A DNA stretch of 64,000 bases, taken from assembly GCA_001972305.1 (NCBI GenBank), contig BDDD01001599.1, forward strand, positions 124,001 to 188,000, given 5' to 3'. Each line of letters opens with the position of its first letter. Position 1 is the first letter of the stretch. Made by a program: the position numbers and the translations under genes. Under the pieces are notes generated by a model. The model was given only the letters and a program-made list of their open reading frames with translations, was not told the origin of the DNA and did no database searches. Shown here in pieces: positions 1-50,058 of this stretch. The stretch is from Cephalotus follicularis. Taxonomy: Eukaryota; Streptophyta; Magnoliopsida; Oxalidales; Cephalotaceae.

Positions 1-84
1 CAAGTGTGCACACAATAATTGGCCCATTACAAGACATAATAAAGTTCTCCATATGTATCTAACTGTCTCTTCCAATCAATCAAG

Positions 85-91
85 TATAAAA
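85..91 (+). promoter_or_regulatory. putative TATA box of the GH1 gene
   Basis: TATAAAA lies 83 bp upstream of the chosen ATG at 174, a normal distance for a plant TATA box with a 5' UTR of about 50 nt. Only 173 bp of upstream sequence are in the window, so more distal elements cannot be judged. Confidence 0.5.
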
Positions 92-173
92 TCGTCAACG
101 ACCTAAGCTTAAGATTTTGATAATTTTTTTTTCAAGTTTTGGTCCTTAGCTACCGTGAAGTTTGGTGATACTG

Positions 174-38646
<38,473 letters not shown>

Positions 38647-38889
38647 TTATGTGTAATTCGAGGCTCGAATTGTTTATTGTTCCTTGATGTTAGCTCCGCA
38701 AGGGAAGCGGACAAGCAACCATTGGCCGACAGGAGCTTAATTTGTTTGTTGCACAAGATAAATTGGTAGGGTACATCCGTACAGGCACAAAAATTACTAC
38801 AGGTTTAAATATGGACATTTCTATTGATTACTTGTATTGTCAGTTCCACAAAAAGGATGGGTTTTTATTGTAAACCACTCAACGGTACC

Positions 38890-38895
38890 AATAAA
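38890..38895 (+). terminator. candidate poly(A) signal of the GH1 gene
   Basis: AATAAA, 244 bp after the stop, in AT-rich sequence and before the first downstream retroelement remnant. Plant poly(A) signals are weakly defined, so this is only a candidate. Confidence 0.35.
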
Positions 38896-38942
38896 TTTAA
38901 ACTAATCAATTATCATGAAAAATATATTTGAGGGGAGGAAGG

Positions 38943-39600
38943 TGTTCAATTTTTATTTCATATTTCTTAGAATATGCAAAGTGAAGCAATTTCGATAGTT
39001 TCGGCAATTTCAGGCAACCCTGAAGTCTGATTGTCCTGAAATTTGTCGGGTGCTTGGAAACAGGCCGCTGATCAATAGTCATCGCTCTGCCATGAGGTCT
39101 GGCCTTCTTTTGCGTTTCGGAGTTGTTTAATGGGTGTTTGCGGTATTTTATGTTTTTCATGGGAATTTTTGTAAATTTTAATTATCTCTTTATTCTATTT
39201 AGCGTTTGTTAAACGTTATATATACATTGTTATAAGAGTGAGGTGGCAATTTTTGGACCAGTTAATAGCAACATGTGCTATCAGTTTTGATAGTAACAAT
39301 TCAAGTATCCGAATCTTGGTACAATTCAGTGGTGGTTTATCATATCAGTTGATTTGTATTCTTGTTTTGGTTTATTCTGACATCATTTGGTATCAGAGAC
39401 TTGGTTGAACAGATTCGTAGTTGTGGTAGGCATGGTCATGGTCATGGAGTCAAACCCGAAGGTGACAATTAGCAATACCAGCGGGATCTACGAGATATGG
39501 AGAGCGAGCACAGTAGGAAAATCTGACAGAGGAAGACTCGAGATCTGAAAGCAGTAACAACTATGAGGAAAGTAACGTCAAACCTTTTGTGAAACGAAAG
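38943..39600 (+). mobile_element. chromovirus-like LTR, primer site and gag start remnant
   Basis: TGTTCAATTT...CTGACATCA (about 38943-39389) reads as an LTR of about 450 bp with a TATATATA string near 39218. It is followed by TTTGGTATCAGAGAC, an initiator-Met-type primer site, then a gag-leader-like reading (DLRDMESEHSRK pattern) until the Athila element cuts in at 39601. The purine run GAGGGGAGGAAGG just before the LTR looks like a PPT but may be chance. Confidence 0.5.
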
Positions 39601-41379
39601 TGTTTAGCATAAAAATATGTTGTTTTTAAGGATTTAATTATTATCTTTTTATGCTTGGAATAGACTACTTTGGATTGTTTTTATTGATTTGACGGTAAAT
39701 GAGCAAAATACTCAAAGTGTATAAAGATTAGTCCAATTGGCAAAAATTGAAGACAAAAGATTCAGTTCTGCAGAATTTGCATCAAAGCGTTGACGGATTC
39801 ATTGTAAGCGTCGACGCTTATCTATAAAGCGTCAATGGATTCATTGTAAGCGTCAACGCTTAAAGTTTCTCTGCACCAGACTACATTCTCTATGTGCTAA
39901 ACGTTACCTCTGTCTGTTCGGCACCTCAAGTCTGCCCCATTACCAACACCTCAAGTTTGCACCTCAAGTATGCCCCAGTCTGCCTGTCTTCCAGTTCGTG
40001 CTCTGCAAGTTAGTGTTTTCCTCTAGTCTGGTAGTTTGGCATTGCGCTAGTCTGTATTGATCCTAGTAGGCTAGTATGCTCTGATATTCTTCATGGCCCA
40101 CTAGGCAAGTCGGCATTGCAGGTCTGCATTTCAAGTCGTCTATGCTAGTCGGGTATTCTACTAGTCTGCTAGTTTGACCTTCAAGCATAACGTGGTTTGT
40201 CTTCCTCATACAAGCTATGCCTTAGCGTCAATGCTTAGTTCGAGTCTGCAATATTCAAGTTGGCATGTATCGCATAATGAAGTCTGCTTTGACATTTTAA
40301 GCGTCGACGCTTAACACTTCAGCACATATTCAAGTTTGACGCCTAACGCACTACACATCAACGCTTACCACGGCTTGGGCGAAAAAATATGGAAAGTTTT
40401 AGAGATTTATTTGGATTGTAATTATTACACTAAGTAGCATAATTAGTTTAAACTTTCTTTCATGTTTTTACTCATGTTTGTAAGTATAAAAGGAAAAGAG
40501 AGAGGCCACAAAAACAGAGTTAACTTTTACATAGTCGTTCATCTCTTTCTCCTTCCTCCAGTTTTTATAGTTTTTATTTCGATGTTTTCTAGCTAAATTA
40601 AGGTTTTTAGGGTTAGAACAAAGTCATTAGATGTATTCATGAAACTCCATTAATAAAAATCCTTGAACGTTTGATTTGTTCTTCAAATTGTTGACATCAA
40701 ACACACTTTGTATGTCCGATTAAAATCCACTTACACTGTCTGTGAAGAAGAATTTTATTGAATGAATGATGCTTGCACGAAATCAATGGATGTCTACTTA
40801 TACGATTTGTTACGTCGAACACACTTTGTATAGACATAGCATGACTACTCATACGGTTTGTCAATCAACTCACACTCCATATAGACATAGCATGACTACT
40901 CATACGATTTGTCATCACACTCACACTCCGTATCGACCTAGCAGCTGCTGATTATCAAGGTTTGATCATACAAAGTAAGTGAGTTCTCAATATAATCTAT
41001 GGTGAGTTTCTATACGCTAAAATCGATTTATTTTGCATATTTTATTCAGTTTTATTCCCTGTTTTGTTAATCTAGTATTTGCATGCTTTAATTTTTGTTA
41101 GTTTCGATTCAGTATGCATAACCGTCGACGCCTTTCATCAATGTGTTGACGCTTTTAGTAGTTTTTAGTTATAAACGTCGACGCTTACGACGCCTGTTTC
41201 AACATTTAGTTTATTTTTGCATGTTTATGAGTAGTTTTTTATAATAACCCTCAATTTTGTAGACTTCGCCTAGGTTGAATAGATTAGAACTGATTTAACT
41301 TGTTTCCTAGTGTTCGACTCCTTACTGCACGACCGTGCACTTGCGGTATAAATTTAATTCTTTTCAAAAATCATGAACA
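39601..41379 (+). repeat. Athila 5' LTR, 1.78 kb, with internal palindrome array
   Basis: TGTTTAGC...CATGAACA. A TATA box (TATAAAAG) is at 40485-40492. The central part (about 39780-41190) has many GCGTCGACGCTTA-like motifs and two to three 60-bp repeats with TAGACATAGCATGACTACTC (40790-40950). The related solo LTR in unit D lacks this central block. Confidence 0.8.
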
Positions 41380-41385
41380 AGTTTT

Positions 41386-41403
41386 TGGCGCCGTTGCCAG
41401 GGA
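41386..41403 (+). other. Athila primer-binding site (tRNA-Asp type)
   Basis: TGGCGCCGTTGCCAGGGA follows the LTR by six bases and matches the 3' end of plant tRNA-Asp except for one base (CAGG instead of CGGG). Confidence 0.8.
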
Positions 41404-41793
41404 AACAACGTTTTAAATTAGTTTTAATTTGTTCAATTGATTAGTAGTATTTATTCGTAGTTTTAATTCTCAAGTCGTGTTTTTCTAACAATCTATAACT
41501 TAGTTTAATTAGGGTTTGTGCATAAGCTTTAACAACTTTAATGATCATTGCATAAGCTTTAACAAGCTCTAACTTCTTTGCATAAATTCAAAAAAAAAAA
41601 AAAACATGGTCTACTCTGAAAATTAGGTTCTCTGCATAGGCGTTAACGAGTGGTCTTATATGAGTAGTGGCCTGCGTTAGTACCTTCTTAGCGTTAGCTA
41701 TATGCTTTCACGCGTGGTCTGACTTTGTTTATGACTGACTAGGTACGTGGCCCAAATAATTATTTAGAGAGAATTAACCAACAACTAGCAGCA

Positions 41794-42315
41794 ATGGCAG
41801 ACGAACGACCCATCCAAACACTGCGCGATAAGTTCTATCCTGCAAGGACATCGCAAAAATCCTATATCCACTTGCTGCACCTCAGGGTAACAATTTCGAG
41901 TTGAAATCCCAGTTTATTAGCATGCTCCCTCACTTTCATGGGTTACCAAATGATGATGCATAAATATTCCTTCGTGAGTTCGGAGAGATTTGCGCCCTCA
42001 TGAAACTTCAGCAATTGTCTGATGATGCTATCAAGTAACGATTTGGCAATTTTTCTCTGAAAGATGGAGCTAAGAAGTGGCTCTATTGTCTGCCCACTGA
42101 TTCCATCTCTACATGAGATCAGTTCACAGTGTCGTTCTTGAAGAAATTCTTTCCTCTCCATAAAACCAATAAGCTTAGGAACGATATTCTCCAGTTTCAC
42201 CAGAGACCAATGAACCATTCTCTAGGTGTATGGAACGATTCAAGGACCTCCTCTTAGAGTGTCCTCATCATGGTTTAAACACTTGAAATTTATGCCAAAT
42301 CATCTATGAAGGATC
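41794..42315 (+). pseudogene. Athila gag, N-terminal part
   Basis: Starts MADERPIQTLRDKFYPARTS as Athila Gag proteins do, then after a frameshift near 41850-41890 reads NFELKSQFISMLPHFHGLPNDDA and LREFGEICALMK, and later LKDGAKKWLYCLPTDSIST. Stops occur where CAA/CAG or TGG codons are expected (for example ST*DQF). The frame is lost before the copia insertion at 42316. Confidence 0.8.
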
Positions 42316-45300
42316 TATTAGAGATGAAGTGCTGCGAGCTAGTGTCGAGCTTGTATTTACTTTATCTTGTATAAACGATTTATAAGTTCAATAAAGATGT
42401 TTATGTTTTATCAATGGCTACGAGTTTGTTTCATTAATACATGTTTAATTAATTGTAAATGAATGTCCTGGAATAAAGTTAGAGAACCAAGCTCATGATG
42501 AGATCATAATGTGAGAGTTGGAATCTCGGTATACTTTATTTCGAATCTTCCTGGTCATAGGATTGATACTCAGAGCATGATCAATCCGGATAGACCAGCA
42601 CGTACTGTCAGATCGGTAAGCAGAGGGTGACTGATCTCACACTCACTCGCATGGATGATGCTATGACAACCACGTGGGTGCTCGTTTGACGAGTTCACTG
42701 AAGGTGACTGTTGATAGAATATCTGTATGGAGTTTTACTTACATGTCAGACAGAATTCTTGTCACACCCCGTTTTCCACTTTAACAACATATATGGTTAT
42801 CAGTTATAATAATCCAGCATTCACAAAATACTCATAAATTTAAAACTTTGCGGAAGCATTCGATACACAGGATTAATTTATAAATATTTGCACGCAGCCC
42901 ATACTACGTGCTTACAAGTACAAACTCAAGTTATACATTATATATCTGAAATGTAAATATAACAAACGGAGTACGATTATTATTACATTATTCACTCACT
43001 TTAACAATCTCACAACACAACGAAGCTTCCAAGTATAGCTTCAGCGGCACTTGTCCAAATACCTTCGTCAATCTGAAATTGTAGGTATTAGCCGTTGTCC
43101 TCACTTGGCTAAGTAGGAGTTATGCATGAATGTGAATATAAATATGTAAACATGCATAATAGTTTATTATTTGAAAACAATAATATATGTGTCAATATAT
43201 ATGAAACAATGCCAAGTGGCTACAATCAATCACTTATCACGAATACCGCACAAGGGTACAATCAATCACTACACTGGATGGGTGTCATCTCGTGCTACCT
43301 CCTAGCCCAACCGATGCACCACCTAACTACCACCATGCACTTCGATGAAGATATAAAAGGTAAAAATGACTACCGGCATTAAGCGGGCAGACCACACACA
43401 CACACAATCTGCATAGCAGAACCATTAGGGTGAATAAGATAGAGCCAACTCCTGGCCCATCCGCTCACCCGCCGTAGTCTAATGATACACTCCAATCACT
43501 AAACCATTGGCTTCACTTCAATCACAATCAATCACTCAAAATTACATATATAATGTAATGTAACAATTTGATCTTTAGTAGAGAAAACAATAAAACACTT
43601 TTAGCTCAATGGCATAAAAACACTTTCACTTATCACTTGTTCTCATTATCAGAGAACCACTGTAACACTTTAACACTTTCACTTGCCCTTTCGGGAAACA
43701 CTTGAACACTTTTGATAAAACACTTGAACAATAGTATTTATGTATAAAATACTTTGTAACACTAACAATAAAGGGTGCTTATAGCACTCAGTTGTAGAAA
43801 TCCTTGAAAACACTTTAAACACTAGTATTTGAGAATACTAGATAGATATAAACATCTACAACGATAACAATATGCAATTCAAGGATCAACAATCAATAAA
43901 AAATCATTAACAATCACTACACAATCACTAAACATTCACTTATGCATAAACAACACATAAAGGTGTCGACGTCTATTAAAGGCGTAAACGTGCATCCATT
44001 GCGTCAACGTATAAAACAATCCTTATGGCGTTGACGTATAACTTAGACGTCAACGTGTAGACAGTATCCTTAAGCGTTAATGCGCATACCATGCTTATCA
44101 ATCACAACAGTCTTTTAGGCGTCAACGTATATCAATGGCGTCGACGTGTAGCATGGAAGCCTTACGCGTTAACACTTCACTTAGCGTCAATGCGTTAGGT
44201 AGGAACCTTACGCGTCAATGTGAACATGTGACATCAACCTCTGTTCAGACAGTGACTCTAGGCATCAATACAATAGTTCTAAGGCGTCGACACTTAAGCC
44301 TAAAGCGTCGACTGTCACATTCAAAGCGTCAGCGCTTTATAGCTTGCAGGCAATTTCCAGAAGAACAATCCAGAATAGAACATGCATAATCATAGTCAAT
44401 TTACTTCCAATCAACATGCAATCATATAGCACTATCTAGACATGATATACATACTATATGTTCAAAATCATGTCATAAACCCTACCAGTTAAAGCAGTAG
44501 CAAGCACAGTTGAGCTGCAGGCTCAATTGCAAAACATTTCCAATTTGCTGCCAATTGTCGATTATTACTCCCTTCGCTGCCGAACCAACTACCAGCCCGC
44601 TCACTGCACATACAACACATTTCCATTACGCTCGATACACAGAAACCAACAATGCCGTCACGGGAGCGCCAGCCAGATTCCGGCCAACTCACCCGGCTTG
44701 TGCAACACCCATAAACAGGTTCTACATTGAACGGCCTACACAGAACCGCTCAAGATCCACTGTGACTCGGCGTCAAACGCCGTGTCACGGCCGGCAGTGA
44801 GTTCGACTCACTGAGTCAACTCGTCGGACTTCAACATGTCCGATCACCACCCAAAAATGCCACACAATCATCAGCTCAACACATCACAACCCTAGACTCG
44901 GTGCTAAACGCACGGTCTCAGGCGGCAGTGAGTCGACTCACCGGGTCACCTCAGTCAACTGATTCAGGCCGAAATACACCTTAACAGTGGTCAAAAAAGA
45001 TAGAGTTGGCCTTCAAGACCAAAACCCCCTCCATCCGCGACGCTAACGGCGTCGGAAAACGCACGGTCAACGTGCACAGTGGCCGGGAAGAAAGAGAAGA
45101 AAAAGAGAGAAGAGAAGAAATTACCGTCGGGAGAAGGGTTCAGGCCGCTCACCGTCTCCTCCTGGTCCGGTCGACGCTTCGCCCGACGCCGTTCTTCTCC
45201 GGCGCGCCCTCTCTCCCTCTGTTATGCGCTCTCTCTCCCGATCTCTCACGCTCTCTTTCCCTATGTCTCTTTATTTTTCATTTTGCACGGGCGCATGAGC

Positions 45301-46449
45301 CCGTGTCTCTAACTCTTCTTTCTTTATTTGTTTTCTTGCTTCTCTTCTTGGTATTTTACCAACAAAACATTAAGGACTATATCCCATTTATTCCGCAATT
45401 TGGATATTAATTAATTCAGCCGCCACGAAAACAATCTTAATAATAATGCGGAGACTAGGCTATACTGTCGCGCATTAAAAATAGGCTTTATTAACCGTTT
45501 TTGGCAATGTAATTACGGCTTCAATGCGAAATGCCCTGAACATTTCCTTATCGTTCCACTTTCAAAACTTGACATTATAAAGGGAAGACATCATCAAATT
45601 TGAGAATTTCTCTATTCTAATTAATTCCATAATAAGATTACATTTAGCGAAAAACTCGGGCATTACAATTCTAGTTTTACAGCAGTGCATGTGGTCCTTG
45701 GACATGAGCCGTCACTAGATGTCTTGTGCATAGGGTATTGTGTTTTGATGATGCTTAAATACATATGCTATGAAGTGTATATAGGTATTAGTTGGACATG
45801 GTACGCTTATGTATGGAGGCATGTGAACGAGCAACAATGAATCCATTGCTTCTAGTAAAAGAAGATCATGCTCAAGATGATTTTATTTAGTAATTAAACG
45901 TCTGGCCAGGCTAGCCGCGATATCAAGAGTGTAATATCATTGGTTGAATATTAGAGGGCACTTCTAATATTATTAAGGCTAATGAAAGATAGTCACGAGG
46001 TTAAAAATTAAATTATTGGGGTTTGACATAATCCGTACCCTAGATTTAATTAGAGCATTGTCAATGGAAGGACTATACGTGCATGGACCTGTAAATAGTG
46101 GTTCACAAATTATTAATATTACTTGGGGGTCGTTAGGCATTGCTAGATGTCGATGTCGACCAGTATGAAGCCTGAGATTAAATTGATAAATTAATCTTGG
46201 AAGAAAGAATTAAAAGAGTTTTAATTCAAAGTATTCGAGATAATATTTTTTATGTGATAATAAATATTTAATCGAATATTTGTGAGCGTCACAATATTAA
46301 TCCTACGGCCAGCGTAATAGTGAATCCATAGGGTCACACACAATACGGGCAGATATTTCCAACACGTGATGAGAGAAAAATAATTGGGATGTTATTTCCT
46401 AAATTATATTTAATGAGATTAAATATAAATATAAATATATTTAATGAGA

Positions 46450-46485
<36 letters not shown>

Positions 46486-47094
46486 ATATATATATATATA
46501 ATGAGATTAAATATATATAAATATAATTAATGAGATTAATTATATTAAATAAAGAAAGAGATTTAAAAGGAAATGGATTACTTTTAAGTAAGAGGGATGG
46601 TTGAATTAGGAGACTGTGTTTAAACAGGATTAGTCTAGCAGTTAATATATAAACACATCTCCCTATTCACAATTAGAACTTTTTGAAATAGAACTTTTGC
46701 TCTATTTTGCAAAACCCTAGACACCTCTCTCTTTCTCTCTCTCATACAATCAAGTGTTTATAGTTTGCGAAGCAATTGTGTTGGAGATTGAAGTTTGGTG
46801 TCGATACCTTGGAGGCTTTCTATACTTGGAAGATAGAACCGTTTCAGACGTTAAATAAGTAGATGTGCTTTTGGAAGCAATAAGACTCATTGGAAGAAGG
46901 AAGGAGCCGCTCCATTCATGTGAGTAATTCCGCATGCTCCTCCCTATTGTTTTATATCTAACTATATATGTATGCTCAAAAGATCCTGAAAACGAACCAT
47001 ATGGCTTGATATTCATGAGATGACCACACAATATATATATTAAGATTTTATGCATCTAGATATTTTATTGCTAAATCGCCATAAAGTTTCAACA
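42316..47094 (+). repeat. copia 5' LTR, split by unit F
   Basis: Parts 42316-42759 and 45673-47094 match 62044-63835. After removing unit F and one ATTCT it is about 1.87 kb. It has a TATATAAAC string near 46645 and a TAAA/TA microsatellite (46440-46500) that is shorter in the 3' LTR. It ends TTTCAACA. Confidence 0.88.
42760..45667 (-). mobile_element. unit F: solo-LTR-like element in the copia 5' LTR
   Basis: 2,908 bp, TGTCACACCCCG...GGGCATTACA, flanked by exact ATTCT (42755-42759 and 45668-45672). No retroelement genes. It contains the TTAGCCG...TGGCTAA hairpin (43088-43112), a cluster of about a dozen GCGTCGACGT/GCGTCAACGT motifs (43960-44340), and CT-rich sequence near its right end. Terminal style and hairpin link it to the Tekay-like LTRs and to unit C. 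Confidence 0.83.
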
Positions 47095-47097
47095 AAT

Positions 47098-47107
47098 TGG
47101 TATCAGA
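47098..47107 (+). other. copia primer-binding site
   Basis: TGGTATCAGA begins three bases after the 5' LTR end and matches the initiator tRNA-Met primer site usual in plant copia elements. Confidence 0.75.
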
Positions 47108-47209
47108 GACGGATTTGATGCATTGTATAGTTAGAAACATGTTTGTTGATGATATGCTTGAATTGTTTGGGTTTAATCCGTGAGATGGAAGCATGGGATG
47201 CAAATTTGT

Positions 47210-47530
47210 GATTCCCTGTAGAGCGTCGATGCTTTCGAGAAAAGCGTCGACATCTACGTGCGATACCACTGTAGGAATCACATGACAACGCGTAAAGCGT
47301 CGATGCCTTTGAGAAAAGCGTCGACGCTTAGGCACTAAAGGGCAGACACTTTTGAGAAAAGCGTCGATTATGCGTTAAAACTGGGCCTTCACTCGAGCAA
47401 AACGATCGATGCCTACGCGTAAAACGATAGACTCTTTTGAGAAAAGCGTCGACGCTTACGTGCATTAAGGAACGCAAGCGTCGACGCCTAACACATAAAT
47501 GTTGACGCTTTGTCTTAAAGCGTCGACACT
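47210..47530 (+). repeat. GCGTCGACGC palindrome cluster in the copia leader
   Basis: About ten copies of AAAGCGTCGACGCTTA or close variants (GCGTCGATGC, GCGTCGACAT, GTTGACGCTT) spaced 20-50 bp, many preceded by TTTGAGA. They are dispersed, not head-to-tail. Frames across them are low-complexity artefacts. Confidence 0.8.
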
Positions 47531-48259
47531 CTGGCGTTAAAATTCGGAAAAGAGTTTTCTTCATTTACCCAATCAATTGTCTATATTTTTAGAAATATAT
47601 CTATCAGGTTTATTTGTTGATTCAATGAGATTGAATATGCATGATGGTATGGCTATGGACTCAACCTAGTTTGTCTTACTTTATTCAAGTGTTGAATGTA
47701 TGTTTTTTTTTTTCATATTTTTGGGTTGTAATAAATTTTGAGACTTGCATGTCTCCCTTCTCTCTCTTAATTTGTATCTACAATTCTTCTTCACCTCCTT
47801 GTAACTCCCCTTGATTTATTTCAAGGTTTATGTAGTTTATAGTTGGTTTATGTAATTGAAGATCAGAGCGTCGTAGAGGAAGGAATTTAGAAGAGGATGA
47901 AGATATTACAAGACCTATGCATGTATGGGAACGAATGTATGATTGTAATAACATACCTATGAATGAGACCAGCAGCTTGTTTGAGAGTCAAACAAGTTGC
48001 AATAGTAAAACTCCATAGCCTACCATTAGTTTTATAATATGTATGTGATGCATGTCTAAATTTTGCTCTTGAGGTTCCAACGACCTCCCCCTTAGAGGTT
48101 CCAATGGCCTCTCAATATTATGCCATGTACCTGTAATGAGATTAATAAAGGCTTGGCTAAAATAATAATAATTTGATTATTAATCCTCAATTATACCATG
48201 ATATCAAGTTAAAGCGAAACGGGCACAAGAGAGTGTTCGGTCGTTGCCTTCTGCCATTA

Positions 48260-48612
48260 CAACTTATATAGATGCTTTTGGAAATTGTAAGTGTTTTGGC
48301 CCCCGTCAAGGCTTGCCTTTTCTAGGGACATCTATATGAGTTGAACATGAGATGTCCATACAGATGAATTGTGAAAGTGAATGTTTTGGCCCCCGTCAAG
48401 AGTCACATTCATTGATTCATTGTATGTTGGATGGTAGGTTAAACTTGACTGGAATACATATGGTGTTTTGGCCCCCGTCAAGGTCATATGTACACTAGAG
48501 GCAAAAGCGATGATCGAGAATCATTCTATTGTATGGTTGGCAAGAGTTTGCCTAACTACAACATTCAGTATAGCGTTTTGGCCCCCGCCAAGTTACACTG
48601 AATATGTTGTAG
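48260..48612 (+). other. four stem-loops with a shared apical motif in the copia leader
   Basis: The 18-nt string GTTTTGGCCCCCGTCAAG occurs at 48293-48310, 48383-48400 and 48465-48482, and with one change (GCCAAG) at 48575-48592. Each copy lies between inverted repeats that differ from copy to copy: 15-bp arms 48260-48274/48329-48343; CATACA-ATGAAT 48357-48426 plus an inner 7-bp stem; TACATATG 48455-48462/48485-48492; and CTACAACAT...TCAGTA 48556-48572/48594-48612. The apical motif itself can pair UUGG with UCAA (CCAA in copy 4). It lies between primer site and gag ATG, where retroelement packaging signals usually lie; that role is inference. Confidence 0.8.
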
Positions 48613-48824
48613 GACACTGATCCCCACTCGAAAATGATATCCATGAGACTTGGATTGTTCTTTTTCGTCTCCCATAATATTTGAGGGTTATGGGATTCTC
48701 GTAAAACTGTGGGAGCCTAAGAGGAAAAACACCTAAAAGATTAAAGACCAAATATTTATGGTAATAAACATTTAAATTGAATTTATCTGAATATTGTCTT
48801 TATTTTATATCTGCAGAAATCGCA

Positions 48825-49447
48825 ATGACAAACCCCCTCACTGTAATTCTTGAGAAGAATCAGTTAACAGGTCCAAATTATGTGGATTGGCTACAGAATG
48901 TCAAAATAGTTTTAAATTTTGAGGACATAAATTATGTCCTAGAGGCCCCTATGCCAGCACTGCCTGCTGAAGATGTCTCAACCGAAGATCATGCCATTTA
49001 TAAGAAATGGGTGGCTGATGAAAAGAAAGTCAGAAGCTACCTAATGACATCAATGAGCAATTCCCTACAAGTCCAGCATGAATCGATGCGAGACTCTAGG
49101 AAATTCTTCTACATCTCTGCGAGTTATACGGAGAGACTAGTAGGAATGCTTGGTTCCAGCTCACTGCTGAGCTATATGGCACTAAAATGGATGAAAGATC
49201 TTCTGTTAATGATTATGTGCTTAAGATGATCGATGCGATTGAACGTCTTGCTGCTCTTGGCATCATTCAGGATGCTGAATTAAGCACAGATCTGATCCTT
49301 CATTCGCTTCCACCTTCCTTCTCTGGTTTCATCACCAATTTTAACATGAATAGAATATCAGCTACTCTTCCTGATCTTCTAAACATGTTGAGGGAAGCCA
49401 AAGTGAACATGAATAAGGGCAAGTCGCCAGTCATGAAGGTAGGGTAG
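48825..49447 (+). pseudogene. copia gag, frameshifted
   Basis: ATG at 48825 gives TNPLTVILEKNQLTGPNYVDWLQN, a standard copia Gag start (the open frame extends to an upstream ATG at 48777, less likely). The frame shifts near 49100-49190 and resumes as SSVNDYVLKMIDAIERLAALG and LSTDLILHSLPPSFSGFI up to a TAG at 49445-49447. Confidence 0.85.
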
Positions 49448-50058
49448 TCCCGTAGGCCCAAAAGGAAGGACAAGTCCAACCTTGAGAAGAGGAAGACTAA
49501 AAAGGGGATGATACCACCATGATCGGCATCTTTTAAACCAGCGAAAGCCAGACCACATAATCAGACAAACCAATAAGGTGTTGCTGTGCCAGACTCTGTC
49601 GTAAGAGTTGCACCTGCTGAGGAGTCTGCCTCAGTAGCTCCTGCTAAGGGACCGTACTTCCACTGTGGGAAGCCAGGACATTGGAAAAGGAACTGTGTGA
49701 CATTCCTTCGATTAATTGGCAAATGTATGCCCTATTTGCCTTATACAAAGGTGAATATGAATATTTATGATTCATCTTCTTGGATTTTAGACAACGGATG
49801 TGGTACTCACATATGTTCTAATTTACAGGCCCTCACGGATAGCAGAAACCTTGAGAAGGGTGAGCGAGATCTACAGCTTGCGGATGGTTCCGTTGTTGAA
49901 GCCTTAGCTATAGGATAAGTTTATATTTTGTTGCCTTCGGGCCAGAGTTTAGAACTCAAAAATTGTGTTTATTCGCCTCACATTTTACGAAATATTATTT
50001 CTATTCCAGCATTAGATGCTGAAGGTTTTCATTTCATTTTTAAAGACAAGTGTTGTTA
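49448..50058 (+). pseudogene. copia nucleocapsid and protease, decayed
   Basis: After a basic stretch with stops, the nucleocapsid reads YFHCGKPGHWKRNC at about 49649-49690; the first Cys of the CX2CX4HX4C knuckle is Tyr. Protease follows with SSWILDNGCGTHIC (about 49773) and LQLADGSVVEALAIG before a stop at 49916. The coding is cut at 50058 by the chromovirus insertion. Confidence 0.8.

Noticed and set aside
38930-38942. GAGGGGAGGAAGG as a genuine polypurine tract
   Set aside because: A PPT before and a primer site after the same LTR would need a tandem element arrangement, and no upstream retroelement coding exists here.
44510-45410. Plus-strand frames of 70-134 codons in unit F
   Set aside because: They have no family resemblance, contain low-complexity CT-rich parts, and lie inside an LTR-like unit.
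48293-48592. The four GTTTTGGCCCCCGTCAAG copies as a simple minisatellite
   Set aside because: Sequence between copies is unrelated and spacing varies from 82 to 110 nt; only the apical 18 nt recur, each within its own inverted repeat.
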